Assembly (NCBI GenBank): GCA_028716975.1
Contig: JAQUOU010000001.1
Location: forward strand, 62,001 to 126,000
Origin: Methylobacter sp.
GTDB lineage: Bacteria > Pseudomonadota > Gammaproteobacteria > Methylococcales > Methylomonadaceae
DNA length: 64,000 nucleotides
Direction of reading: 5' to 3'
Below, piece by piece: positions 44,033-52,793 of the stretch. The stretch's first letter is position 1. Every line of letters begins with the position of its first letter. The position numbers were made by a program, and so were the translations under genes. Below the pieces are notes generated by a model. That model ran no database searches. It was given only the letters and a program-made list of their open reading frames with translations, and was not told the DNA's origin.

Positions 44033-45085
44033 ATGACTTTGAGAATTGCCTTCATCAGCGATGCCTGGCATCCGCAAATAAACGGCGTGGTGACCACCAT
44101 CGAAAACACCTGCTCAACCCTGGAACGGTCCGGCCATCGCATTAAACTCATAACTCCTGAGCAGTTTAAAACCATTCCCTGCCCAACTTACCCGTCAATC
44201 CGGTTAGCGCTGGCCTGTTACGGAAAATTAACAAGGCTATTGGATGAATTCAACCCTGAACGCATTCATATAGCCACGGAAGGCCCATTGGGGCTGGCGG
44301 CGCGGCGCTATTGCCTGAGCCGGAGTCTGGCCTTCACCACGTCATTTCATACTTTGTTCGCAGAATACGTTAACTTGCGCTTTAAAATTCCCGTCTCATG
44401 GGGTTACGGTTTTTTGCGCTGGTTTCATGCGCCGGCAAAACGGGTCATGGTTGCCACGTCCTCGATAGAATCGGATATGAAAGCAAGGGGATTTAAAAAT
44501 AGCCTGGTTCGCTGGTCTCGCGGCGTAAATCCTGATTTTCATTATCCAAGAGCTAAGGCTTTCATAACACTGCCTCGCCCGATTTGCATGTTTGTTGGAA
44601 GAGTAGCTATTGAAAAGAATATTGAGGCATTTTTATCTTTAGATATTCCGGGTACAAAAATTGTGGTGGGAGACGGTCCGCAACTGAACGAACTTAAAGT
44701 CAAATTTCCTGAAACGGTTTTTGCCGGTTTCCAGACCGGTGAACCCTTGGCTCAATATCTGGCTGCCGCGGATGTGTTTGTATTTCCCAGTCGCACCGAC
44801 ACCTTCGGCATTGTCTTGCTGGAAGCATTAGCCAGCGGCTTGCCGGTTGCGGCTTTCCCCGTAAACGGGCCAATTGATGTAATTACCAGCGATAAAGTGG
44901 GTAGGCTTGATGAAGATTTAAAGAAAGCAATTGCCGAGGCGTTAAAATTGGACGCGCGGGACTGCCGGAATTATGCCCTTAACTATTCCTGGACTTATTG
45001 TACCGAGCAGTTTTTTAATAATCTTGTCTCCGCTTCTGAAGGAAGTAAGCAGCCGGCAAGTAAGTCAGTCCATAGGCTGAGTTAG
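44033..45085 (+). CDS. GT4 family glycosyltransferase
   Basis: A 350-residue GT-B glycosyltransferase. It starts MTLRIAFISDAWHPQINGVV and has EGPLGLAARRYC and FTTSFHTLFAEYVNLRFK. The C-terminal nucleotide-sugar site is in ADVFVFPSRTDTFGIVLLEA and LASGLPVAAFPVNGPIDVI. It resembles alpha-mannosyltransferases and sulfoquinovosyl/glycolipid transferases that glycosylate membrane lipids. The exact donor and acceptor are not clear. Confidence 0.9.
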   Translation: MTLRIAFISDAWHPQINGVVTTIENTCSTLERSGHRIKLITPEQFKTIPCPTYPSIRLALACYGKLTRLLDEFNPERIHIATEGPLGLAARRYCLSRSLAFTTSFHTLFAEYVNLRFKIPVSWGYGFLRWFHAPAKRVMVATSSIESDMKARGFKNSLVRWSRGVNPDFHYPRAKAFITLPRPICMFVGRVAIEKNIEAFLSLDIPGTKIVVGDGPQLNELKVKFPETVFAGFQTGEPLAQYLAAADVFVFPSRTDTFGIVLLEALASGLPVAAFPVNGPIDVITSDKVGRLDEDLKKAIAEALKLDARDCRNYALNYSWTYCTEQFFNNLVSASEGSKQPASKSVHRLS

Positions 45086-45140
45086 CGGCTTTGCCGTGCA
45101 AGCTAATATTTGTACAGCGATTCATTAGTTTACTGCTTAG

Positions 45141-45171
45141 ATTAATAACCCAACACATGTGGGTTATTAAT
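45141..45171. terminator. perfect 12-base inverted repeat, possible bidirectional terminator
   Basis: ATTAATAACCCA (45141-45152) and TGGGTTATTAAT (45160-45171) flank a 7-base loop, 56 bases after the glycosyltransferase stop. The A/T ends could give a U-tract in both directions. A second hairpin (GGTGGTTC...GAACCACC) lies near 45203-45227. Confidence 0.5.
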
Positions 45172-45574
45172 CACCGGACGACCGTACGGCGGATGAATTG
45201 TAGGGTGGTTCCGCTTTAGCGAACCACCAACACGAAATATCATACAGACTTCTACACCGACATTTCCAAGCGTGTGTTTTTATGTGGGCGGCATGCCTGG
45301 ACATTTTCCATTGTTTGGCATTGGCGAATTGTCGCTTTACTCCGAATCCGCCCTCGATACTACTACAATACTCCTTGAACTGGCAAAACGTCTTGTGATA
45401 ACGATTCAATATTCGTCACGAGTTTGGGCGAAGAGAAATCCGGGCAGCTTCCCTTCTTTCGCCGGTATGCTCGGACAGTCTCCTAGCGAATGCCAGTCCT
45501 GCCAATTGATGCATAATGCTAACCGGGTTAATTTGAAAGGAGAAGTCATGCGAAAAATCAATTCATTGACATAG

Positions 45575-45641
45575 CTTGAACACTTGGAGTAAAAATACAC
45601 CCGGTCGATGCGTTAGCCTTCAGGTGTTCAAGTTCGACCGG
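45575..45641 (+). promoter_or_regulatory. interleaved double inverted repeat (possible pseudoknot or switch) in the leader of the Gly-rich protein gene
   Basis: Segment A (CTTGAACACTTG, 45575-45586) pairs with A' (CAGGTGTTCAAG, 45621-45632). Segment B (CCGGTCGA, 45601-45608) pairs with B' (TCGACCGG, 45634-45641). The order A-B-A'-B' means that the two stems interleave and can form either a pseudoknot or two alternative hairpins. It lies 127 bases upstream of the start codon at 45769. No other gene is visible in 45086-45768. Confidence 0.45.
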
Positions 45642-45768
45642 AATCAGTATTCAAATTAATCCGAATACGCACGATGGGTCTTTGGTGTCGTTTATCTAAA
45701 CCCACCCACCGATGACGTTATTGACAGCCATCAATTCTCATGTCCACACGTCCATAAGGAATCAGGCT

Positions 45769-48700
45769 ATGAAGTTAAATCCATTAAGCAAAGCCATATC
45801 GGTAATTTTGATTGTCGGCACCGCCGGCGTAACGCCCCAGCCGGCATGGGCTGATACCATCGTTGTCACCGGCAGTGACGGCGCGGCCGGTACGCAAGGC
45901 ATACCCGGCAATCCGGGAACCGATGGCGGCAATGGCGCGGCAGGCGGCGATGTCTCGGCGCTCGCTAACGGATTGACGTTAGACAACAATGCCACTGCAA
46001 CCGGCGGAATGGGTGGAGCTGGCGGCGCTGGGGGAGCGGGTACGCCTAATGGCGCAAATGGAGGTAATGGCGGCAAGGGTGGTAAAGGCGGCAATGCGCA
46101 GGCCACTGCGGCCACTGACTTAAGCCAAAGTTTAAACACGGCGGCGACCGCGTCGGCATCTGCCGGTAATGGCGGCGCCGGCGGTATCGGCGGCGCAGGG
46201 TCGATGCCCGGCATTGATGGAACCCGCGGTAGCGCAGGAACGGGCGGTGATGCTTTGGCGACGGCTTCATCCCGTAATACCGGCAGCGGCGGCAGTGCCG
46301 CCAACGCGGTTTCATACGGCGGTAGCGGCGCCGGTACAGGTAGCGATATAGGCTCTGGCGCGAATGGCGGCAGCGCAAATTCGTCGGCCAGCGCGACCAG
46401 CGCGACCGGCATTGGTATCACGATCGCGCAAAGCACCGCTCAGGGCGGTAACGGCGGTCAAGGGTATGGCGACGCCGCCCAAAAAGGCGGCAATGGCGCC
46501 ACCGCTACCGCCACCGCTAGCGGCAGTTCCAGCCGAGGCGGCGATGTCCAAGTTTATGCTTACCAAAGTGGGGGAAGTGGTGGTTACGGCTTTGGTAGTG
46601 GTGGCATCGGTGGCAATGGCGCCAACGGCGGCAATGGCGCCGATTCCATCATGCATAATGCCGTTACCGGTTCGACCAGCGGGGTATTGACCCTCGGTCA
46701 GTACGCCACTGGCGGTAATGGCGGGGGAACCTTTGACGGTGCAAGCGGATTGGCCGGTATGGCCATTTCCAGCTTGTCGGCAAGCAATACCGAAAGCAGT
46801 TCGCTAAACACCAGAACAAGCGCGATCGGCGGCGTGGGCGGCGATTTTAACTATATAGGCGGCTCCAAGGGCGGCGATGCCATAGCCATTAATACCACGG
46901 ATAGCCATGGTGACGGGCACAACATCAATGCCAACAGCTATGCTGAAGGCGGTCGCGGTGGAAATAACGGTATCTATGGTTCAGGTATGACGGGCGGTAA
47001 CGCCACCAGTATAACCACGGGTACCGCCAACGGTAACAGTTATGTTCAGGTCAACGATAAAGCAACCGGAGGTAGTGGAGGCTATGGCTATCCGAGTGGA
47101 GCCGGTATAGGCGGTTCTGCTTCTTCTTTCGCTTTTGGCAGTAATGCCGGTAATCAAAGCGTTGAAGTCACCAGTACCGCCATTGGCGGTGTTAGCTACG
47201 GTGGCGCCACAGCCAGGGCTAGAGGCAGTTCCAGCGGCGGCGGCAATGTCACTGTTAACGCATACCAATACGGCGGTAGCACTGACGGCGGTAACGGCGC
47301 CTATTCCAGCATGCACAATGCGGTAACCGGTTCGACTGGCGGTACGCTCACCTTGGGACAGTATGCTTACGGCGGTAACTCCAGGTTTTTCCAGGATAGA
47401 TATAACGAGTTCGTTGGAAACGGCGGCGCCGCTGCCTCTACCCTAAATGTGGTCAATTCCAATAGCCAGGTTTTAAACACCGTAACGCACGCTAGCGGCG
47501 GTACCGGTAGTGGTAATATTTTCGGGTACTATGATACTGCCGGTGCTGGGGGGAATGCTACCGCCGATAATACCGCCTATAGCTACGGCAACGGACGCAG
47601 CATACATGTGAATAGCGAGGCAGTAGGCGGCGGCGGTGGATCTAGCTTTTACGGCGACGGGGATAAAGGCGGGGATGCCACCAGCCATTCAAGCGGCTCT
47701 TCTGGCAACAGCAGCAATATTTATGTCAGCAATGAGGCGACAGGCGGCGGCGGTGGATCTAGCTTTTACTCCGGCGCGGGTAAAGGCGGCGATGCCGCCA
47801 GCAATGCAAACGGCCAATCCAGCGGTAACGGCTATTATATTCAGGTCAACGATAAAGCAACCGGAGGGAATGGAGGGAATGTTGAGAGTTTTATTTCTTC
47901 TCTTGATGGCGGCAACGGCGGCGCTGCAACGTCTATCGCTGGCGCCGGCAGTTCCGGCAATGGAGGTGTTTCTGTAGCCAGTCATGCTACTGGCGGCAAC
48001 GGAGGCGCCGTTAATAGGTATGTACAGTTGGATGCAGATTATGCCGGCAACGCCAATAATGGCGGCAACGGCGGGGCGGCAGTCTCTAACGCTAGTGCGG
48101 ACGTCAATGCGACGGGTGGCCAGAGCATTTCTGTCGCCAGCAACGCTAAGGGCGGTCAGGGCGGCTCCAATGCCAGCCCTTACGGCCGCAGCGGTAACGG
48201 CGGCAGCGCTTCTGCAACCACAAACGCCAGTAACCGCGGCAATCAATCAGTTTATGCCACAAGTTCAGCGGCTGGCGGTAGGGGGGGCGAATCGCGGAAC
48301 GGTTCTTATCAAGGCTTGGCCGGCGATGCTCAAGCACACACCACAGCGCGCAGCCTAGGCTATGCGTCAAGTTCCGCAACCGCAACGGCTGGCACCGGCT
48401 CAGCGCTCGCCAAGCTGGTAATGGCCGAAGCCACCTCGGTGGGGGGTAACGGTGCGTATGCCAAAGCGGCAGCCAGTCAAAACCGTTCCGATTCGTCTTC
48501 TTTTGCCTCGGTCTCTGCCTTAGCCAGCGTTTCTAACGCCGTTGCCGGCACCAGCGACGTAAAGGCGTCGCTTGGACAACCGGCGCCAGCCGCCTCGTTG
48601 GCCAACAGTAAGGAAGCGGCCGCTTATGCCACCGCTTTACCTTTATCGACCGATGCGGCTGCCGCCGTGGCTGGCCATGCCAATGTCAGCCGCGATTTCA

Positions 48701-49236
48701 ACATTAGTGCTAACCCGCAAGCGTGGTTGTTGGGTAACCAGGGCGTATTAAATACCGCACTCGACGGAAGCGTCCATGATTATTCCAGCGAGATCGATCT
48801 GAACATTAATACGGCGGGCTATAACAATCAGCAAGATTTATTGCTGGGATTGCTATCGCCGGTATTTGGCGCCAATGATCTAGGGGCTAACGACCTGTTG
48901 AGCTTAAACATCATGGTCTCCGGCGCTGGCGGTACGCTATCGAAAGACTATAGTTTTAGCGAGTTGCTTAACCTTAACGCCGCCGGCAGCGCCGCGAATT
49001 TCTTCCACGACAAAACCTTGGATTTGGGCCCCTGGTCAGGACTTGTGACAACGGCCGACGCCAATCTGGATATCGCGTTAATCCTTAATCTGCATACCCA
49101 CACTAGCTATACCGGCATGAGCTTCAATTATCTTCTGGGTGTCAGCGCGGTACCGGTACCGGCTGCATTCTGGCTATTTGCTTCGGCATTGTTGGGCTGG
49201 GCTGGCTTTAATCGCCTTAAACAAACCTCTGTTTGA
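45769..49236 (+). CDS. giant Gly/Ala/Ser-rich repetitive protein with VPxPA-CTERM sorting signal
   Basis: A 1155-residue exported protein. The start MKLNPLSKAISVILIVGTAG has AAGGA upstream and a signal peptide ending near PAWA-DT. Residues ~25-950 are very rich in Gly, Asn, Ala and Ser, with recurrent GGNGG, ATGG and GGDA units. Longer internal repeats include QVNDKATGG, SMHNAVTGSTGGTLTLGQYA and GGGGGSSFY. A non-repetitive C-terminal domain (~970-1120) precedes VPVPAAFWLFASALLGWAGF and NRLKQ, the VPxPA-type PEP-CTERM signal read by an exosortase. The protein is likely surface-attached or matrix-bound. The antisense Pro-rich frames are artefacts. Confidence 0.88.
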   Translation: MKLNPLSKAISVILIVGTAGVTPQPAWADTIVVTGSDGAAGTQGIPGNPGTDGGNGAAGGDVSALANGLTLDNNATATGGMGGAGGAGGAGTPNGANGGNGGKGGKGGNAQATAATDLSQSLNTAATASASAGNGGAGGIGGAGSMPGIDGTRGSAGTGGDALATASSRNTGSGGSAANAVSYGGSGAGTGSDIGSGANGGSANSSASATSATGIGITIAQSTAQGGNGGQGYGDAAQKGGNGATATATASGSSSRGGDVQVYAYQSGGSGGYGFGSGGIGGNGANGGNGADSIMHNAVTGSTSGVLTLGQYATGGNGGGTFDGASGLAGMAISSLSASNTESSSLNTRTSAIGGVGGDFNYIGGSKGGDAIAINTTDSHGDGHNINANSYAEGGRGGNNGIYGSGMTGGNATSITTGTANGNSYVQVNDKATGGSGGYGYPSGAGIGGSASSFAFGSNAGNQSVEVTSTAIGGVSYGGATARARGSSSGGGNVTVNAYQYGGSTDGGNGAYSSMHNAVTGSTGGTLTLGQYAYGGNSRFFQDRYNEFVGNGGAAASTLNVVNSNSQVLNTVTHASGGTGSGNIFGYYDTAGAGGNATADNTAYSYGNGRSIHVNSEAVGGGGGSSFYGDGDKGGDATSHSSGSSGNSSNIYVSNEATGGGGGSSFYSGAGKGGDAASNANGQSSGNGYYIQVNDKATGGNGGNVESFISSLDGGNGGAATSIAGAGSSGNGGVSVASHATGGNGGAVNRYVQLDADYAGNANNGGNGGAAVSNASADVNATGGQSISVASNAKGGQGGSNASPYGRSGNGGSASATTNASNRGNQSVYATSSAAGGRGGESRNGSYQGLAGDAQAHTTARSLGYASSSATATAGTGSALAKLVMAEATSVGGNGAYAKAAASQNRSDSSSFASVSALASVSNAVAGTSDVKASLGQPAPAASLANSKEAAAYATALPLSTDAAAAVAGHANVSRDFNISANPQAWLLGNQGVLNTALDGSVHDYSSEIDLNINTAGYNNQQDLLLGLLSPVFGANDLGANDLLSLNIMVSGAGGTLSKDYSFSELLNLNAAGSAANFFHDKTLDLGPWSGLVTTADANLDIALILNLHTHTSYTGMSFNYLLGVSAVPVPAAFWLFASALLGWAGFNRLKQTSV

Positions 49237-49623
49237 GCTGACTGAGTACTACGAGGCATTCGATGTTCTGACGCGCCAACTCCGCGCCTTAAGGTAGACG
49301 ACATGCAGCTTTTTCTCAGGTCAGTGCTGATGGATGGTCATGAATTATTAGTACACTTCGTCAATGGCCTTGTCAGTAAAGTCGACCTCTAGGCTGTCAG
49401 GTTTTGTACTTAAATTTAGGCATAATAACGCATTCATTTTCCACAAATGCGGCCGCAGAGAGTATAAAAAAATAACAGCGGCGAATGCGCTTACAGGCAG
49501 GTCTGGAAGATGCAGGTTACTAACCGTTACCTTTGCGCAGGTGGATTCTTAGCGCAGTCATTGTCAACGATTTGCCGGGTATCGATGCGAAAGCTATAGC
49601 CGTGATGCCAGAAATCTAACGAT
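49237..49623. other. intergenic region without recognisable features
   Basis: 387 bases between the convergent Gly-rich protein gene and HAD gene. No credible frame, repeat core or terminator with a clear U-tract was found. Confidence 0.4.
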
Positions 49624-50283
49624 TCATGGAATAGGCTGGGTAGTACTAACAAAATGAGCGAGCAGCTTGGGAAGCTGTAACATATCGTCAAATAATACTT
49701 CGTCTCCGGGTCGGCGTGACGAGGTTTCACCCTCTCGCACATACTGGAAGGCTTTCATCCCTGCCGCCGCGGCGGCCTCCATTCCCACTTCGCTATCTTC
49801 TATAACCACGCATTGGCCCGGCATAAAACCCATAGCCTTGGCTGCGTATTGGAATATCGCCGGCTCCGGCTTCCAGGAACCAACTTCATATGAACTGAAG
49901 ATGCTGTCGCCAAAGTAAGGGGCAAGGCCGCTGACTTGCAATGCCTGACGGATTTTCAAAAGCGGCCCGCTTGAGGCAATGCATTTGGGGAAGCTCGTGG
50001 CTTCGAGCATTTCAATAACGCCGGGCATGGGTTTCAACTCATGAAAGAAGAGTTCGGCAACACGCTGGCGATAATGCTGTTCAAACGTGTCTGGCAGATT
50101 CTGGCAAAGACGGCTTTCAAGATCAGCAAGAATTGGCGCCAGCTTTTTGCCGCGGTACCGCTGGATCATTGATTCCACTGTATCATTCAGTTGAGGAAGC
50201 AATTCGAGAAACGCTTGATTGCAAAGTCCTTCACTATCGACGAGCGTACCGTCCAGGTCAAAAATTACACAGATAGTGGTCAT
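49624..50283 (-). CDS. HAD family hydrolase (YieH/6-phosphogluconate phosphatase-like)
   Basis: A 219-residue HAD phosphatase. Motif I is VIFDLDGTLVDSEGL with the nucleophilic Asp. Motif II is KCIASSGP. Motifs III and IV are in VGSWKPEPAIFQYAAKAMGF and CVVIEDSEVGMEAAAAAGMK. The cap domain is helical. The substrate is a small sugar or sugar-acid phosphate by similarity. The gene lies at the right edge of the segment that splits the N-ATPase operon. Confidence 0.9.
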   Translation of the reverse strand: MTTICVIFDLDGTLVDSEGLCNQAFLELLPQLNDTVESMIQRYRGKKLAPILADLESRLCQNLPDTFEQHYRQRVAELFFHELKPMPGVIEMLEATSFPKCIASSGPLLKIRQALQVSGLAPYFGDSIFSSYEVGSWKPEPAIFQYAAKAMGFMPGQCVVIEDSEVGMEAAAAAGMKAFQYVREGETSSRRPGDEVLFDDMLQLPKLLAHFVSTTQPIP

Positions 50284-50405
50284 CTACCAAGATGCTCAAG
50301 GCAATATATACCATGTCCCTTATCCAATAATCCCGCTGTCATATCGTATAATCATCTCTGGTTAAAATTATCTTATTGTTAAATAAGAATAAAGTATAAG
50401 TCAAC

Positions 50406-50540
50406 ATGACAAACCACGCCAATAAACACGGCATTTTCCCACCCAAGAAATTACTGGATTAAACACCCAGCAAGATTCGTTTTAAGCAGTATAGCCTGAG
50501 CATCGAAAATGCTTATATTTCCTAAATTAAGAAATTGTAC
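50406..50540 (+). pseudogene. N-terminal remnant of an integron-type tyrosine recombinase
   Basis: In one frame from the ATG at 50406 the translation reads MTNHANKHGIFPPKKLLD, stop, TPSKIRFKQYSLSIENAYIS, stop, IKKLYALAG, stop. This follows the N-terminal arm of IntI-type integrases (consensus near PPKLLDQVRxxIRxKHYSxRTEQAYxxWIKRFI), with Q and W codons replaced by stops. Nothing of the catalytic domain remains. It lies 210 bases before atpQ, at the right-hand break of the N-ATPase operon. The rest of 50284-50750 shows nothing else. Confidence 0.75.
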
Positions 50541-50750
50541 GCCCTGGCTGGATAATTTTGGTATTCTCAAATCAAGACACTTGCCGATATTGTTGGTTGT
50601 TTTTAAAAATATATCCAGTCCACCAGATCAGTTAGTTTAATTTCAGGCAAGGTGGAACTTTACTAAAATCGAAGTAGCATTGCTGTTACACAACAAACAA
50701 TAATAGGAAGGTAGAATAGGTTTCGTACCCCAATCTCTTTTATTTTGACC

Positions 50751-51023
50751 ATGAACAATCAACAGCGCCTCAAAAAGAAGATTGAAGGCCAGATTAAACG
50801 CATTAAAAAAGCGGAACATGATAGACCGAATCTGTTCTCACAAACGGTCGGTCTCGGCACATTGGGTTTAGTGATGGTGCTGCCTATTATTGGCGGTGTG
50901 TATCTGGGGCATTGGCTGGACAGTATAGGGGAAGGTTACTCAGCACATTGGACGCTGAGTTTATTGTTTGCCGGATTGGTTATCGGGATTTTTAATGTGT
51001 ACTTTCTGATTAAAGATAAATAG
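50751..51023 (+). CDS. atpQ: N-type ATPase accessory subunit AtpQ (AtpI-like)
   Basis: A 90-residue protein of the ATPase gene-1 family. The ATG at 50751 (MNNQQRLKKK) is chosen over an in-frame TTG two codons upstream. A basic N-terminus (KIEGQIKRIKKAEHDR) precedes two membrane helices (TVGLGTLGLVMVLPIIGGVY and WTLSLLFAGLVIGIFNVYFL). In N-ATPase operons AtpQ is followed by AtpR; here only 63 bases separate it from atpB, so atpR is missing. It may help assemble the c ring. Confidence 0.88.
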   Translation: MNNQQRLKKKIEGQIKRIKKAEHDRPNLFSQTVGLGTLGLVMVLPIIGGVYLGHWLDSIGEGYSAHWTLSLLFAGLVIGIFNVYFLIKDK

Positions 51024-51086
51024 AGGAAGCGTCCTCTACCCTTATAGAGAGATTTTTTCTTTATCAACTATTAGCGAGTATCCATC

Positions 51087-51752
51087 ATGGATCATGAATT
51101 TTCATTTGCCCTGGGTCATGTAATAATTGGCGCATCTATCCTTACCACCTGGGGAATAATGCTGGTGATTACGGGGATAGCCTGGTTTACAACCCGGCGC
51201 CTGGATATGTTGCCAGATTCGTTGCAAACCACGGTTGAAGGCATTGTTGCAGCCATTGATGAGGCCATAAGCGCTGTCGCGCCTGAACACGGACGGCAAA
51301 TCATGCCTTTTATCGCTTCCCTTTGGCTGTTTTTGATTATTGCCAATCTTGTTGGCTTAATACCGGGCCTGCATTCGCCTACCCGCGATCTTTCGGTTAC
51401 CTCGGCGCTGGCTGTGTTAGTATTTTTATCGGCGCACTGGTTTGGCATAAAAACACAGGGGTTGAAGAATTATCTGCATCATTACCTGACACCCAGCCCG
51501 ATTTTGCTGCCTTTTCATATTATCAGTGAATTTACCCGCACTCTGGCGTTGGCCATGCGTCTATTCGGCAATATGATGAGCCTGGAATTGGCGGCCATGC
51601 TGGTTTTGCTGGTGGCCGGTTTTCTCGCCCCCATTCCTATTTTAATGTTGCATATCATAGAAGCACTGGTACAAGCTTATATTTTCGGCATGCTGGCGCT
51701 GATCTATCTGGCCGGCGCCATGCAATCCCAACAACTTAACTCACAGGAATAA
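51087..51752 (+). CDS. atpB: N-type ATPase Fo subunit a
   Basis: A 221-residue a subunit with five to six membrane helices. The essential Arg is in FTRTLALAMRLFGNMMSLEL, and the last helices are PIPILMLHIIEALVQAYIFG and MLALIYLAGAMQSQ. AIDEAISAVAPEHGRQIMPF near the N-terminus is typical of the N-ATPase group. It forms the ion path with the c ring. Confidence 0.94.
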   Translation: MDHEFSFALGHVIIGASILTTWGIMLVITGIAWFTTRRLDMLPDSLQTTVEGIVAAIDEAISAVAPEHGRQIMPFIASLWLFLIIANLVGLIPGLHSPTRDLSVTSALAVLVFLSAHWFGIKTQGLKNYLHHYLTPSPILLPFHIISEFTRTLALAMRLFGNMMSLELAAMLVLLVAGFLAPIPILMLHIIEALVQAYIFGMLALIYLAGAMQSQQLNSQE

Positions 51753-51755
51753 CTT

Positions 51756-52025
51756 ATGACCGACATAGCCTTGATTGTGCTTGGCTCCAGCGTCGCCGCC
51801 ATTATCGGAATCGCGCTCGGAGTCATGATGCCTGCGCTGGCCATGGGTAAAGCCATAGGTAGTGCGCTAGATGCCTTATCGCGGCAGCCTGAATCGGAAC
51901 GTTCGATTCTGCGCACGCTGTTTATCGGTTTGGCCATGATCGAATCACTGGCGATTTATTGCCTGGTTATTATCTTGATTGTGCTGTTCAAAAATCCATT
52001 ACTTGAATACATAGTCAATAAATAA
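51756..52025 (+). CDS. atpE: N-type ATPase Fo subunit c
   Basis: An 89-residue hairpin proteolipid. Helix 1 runs to GVMMPALAMGKAIGSALDAL, the loop is SRQPES, and helix 2 is LFIGLAMIESLAIYCLVIIL with the ion-binding Glu63 followed by Ser64 and Tyr68. N-ATPase c subunits usually have a second carboxylate or Gln in helix 1 (motif G-x-G-E/Q-G); here that position is Met30. This changes the expected cation site and argues against a classical Na+ site. Confidence 0.93.
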   Translation: MTDIALIVLGSSVAAIIGIALGVMMPALAMGKAIGSALDALSRQPESERSILRTLFIGLAMIESLAIYCLVIILIVLFKNPLLEYIVNK

Positions 52026-52043
52026 GCTCATCTGAAAGCCTCT

Positions 52044-52793
52044 ATGGAATTCAATATCTCCACCTTCACTCTTGAAATCATCAATTTCCTGATTCTAATA
52101 TGGATTTTGCAGCGGCTTTTTTATAAACCGCTACTGGAAGTTATCGCCACGCGCAAACAGACTATTGACCAATCGCTTGCCGATGCCAAAAAGCTGCATC
52201 AAGAAGCTGTTGAGCTGCGCACTATTTATGAAAGTCGCCAACAACTGTGGGAACAGGAAAAGCAGGCCGCGCTCGCCGCGCTGCATCAACAAATCGAAGC
52301 CGAAAGAGGCGTTCAAATAGACAGGCTTCATGCTGAACTTGAACAGGAACGGCAAAAAGCCAAGGTAACCCTCACACGTCAACAGCAGGAGCTTCAACAA
52401 CAAGCCGAAAAACAGGCGTTACAAAACGGCGCCCGCTTTGCCGGGCTGCTGCTGCAGCAAGCAGCCGGAGCGGAATTGGAGGCGCGTTTATTCGACCTGT
52501 TGCTGGATAATCTCAAGACTTTACCCGAAGCATGCAAACTCGGCTTGCAAATTCTGGAGCATAAAAAATCCACCGTTATAAAAATCACCAGTGTTTACCC
52601 GCTTGCTATTGATCAGAAGCAGCAGTTAGAGCAAAAGCTGGGTTTGTTAATCAACAGTCCGATTAATTTTCAATATTTTCAAGATGCCGCATTAATCGCG
52701 GGTTTTCGGATCGATATTGGCGCCTGGGTTTTGCATGCCAATTTGAAACACGAACTGGCCGGTTTTGCCGAGATGGCTAATGAAGCCGAATAA
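52044..52793 (+). CDS. atpF: N-type ATPase Fo subunit b, long form
   Basis: A 249-residue b subunit: one N-terminal membrane helix ([20 protein letters not shown]), then a long charged coiled coil (residues ~35-140) and a C-terminal domain that takes over the role of the delta subunit. N-ATPases lack a separate delta gene and have this extended b. It overlaps the atpA start by 14 bases. Confidence 0.92.
   Translation: MEFNISTFTLEIINFLILIWILQRLFYKPLLEVIATRKQTIDQSLADAKKLHQEAVELRTIYESRQQLWEQEKQAALAALHQQIEAERGVQIDRLHAELEQERQKAKVTLTRQQQELQQQAEKQALQNGARFAGLLLQQAAGAELEARLFDLLLDNLKTLPEACKLGLQILEHKKSTVIKITSVYPLAIDQKQQLEQKLGLLINSPINFQYFQDAALIAGFRIDIGAWVLHANLKHELAGFAEMANEAE

Noticed and set aside
45272-45574. 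100-codon forward frame and overlapping reverse frame before the Gly-rich protein gene.
   Set aside because: Neither resembles a known family, they overlap each other, and the region carries hairpins and the leader structure instead.
45762-46436. Long antisense frames rich in Pro and Ala opposite the Gly-rich protein gene, and others to 48385.
   Set aside because: GGC-rich coding sequence read on the other strand always gives Pro/Ala-rich open frames; the sense frame has a signal peptide and a sorting signal.
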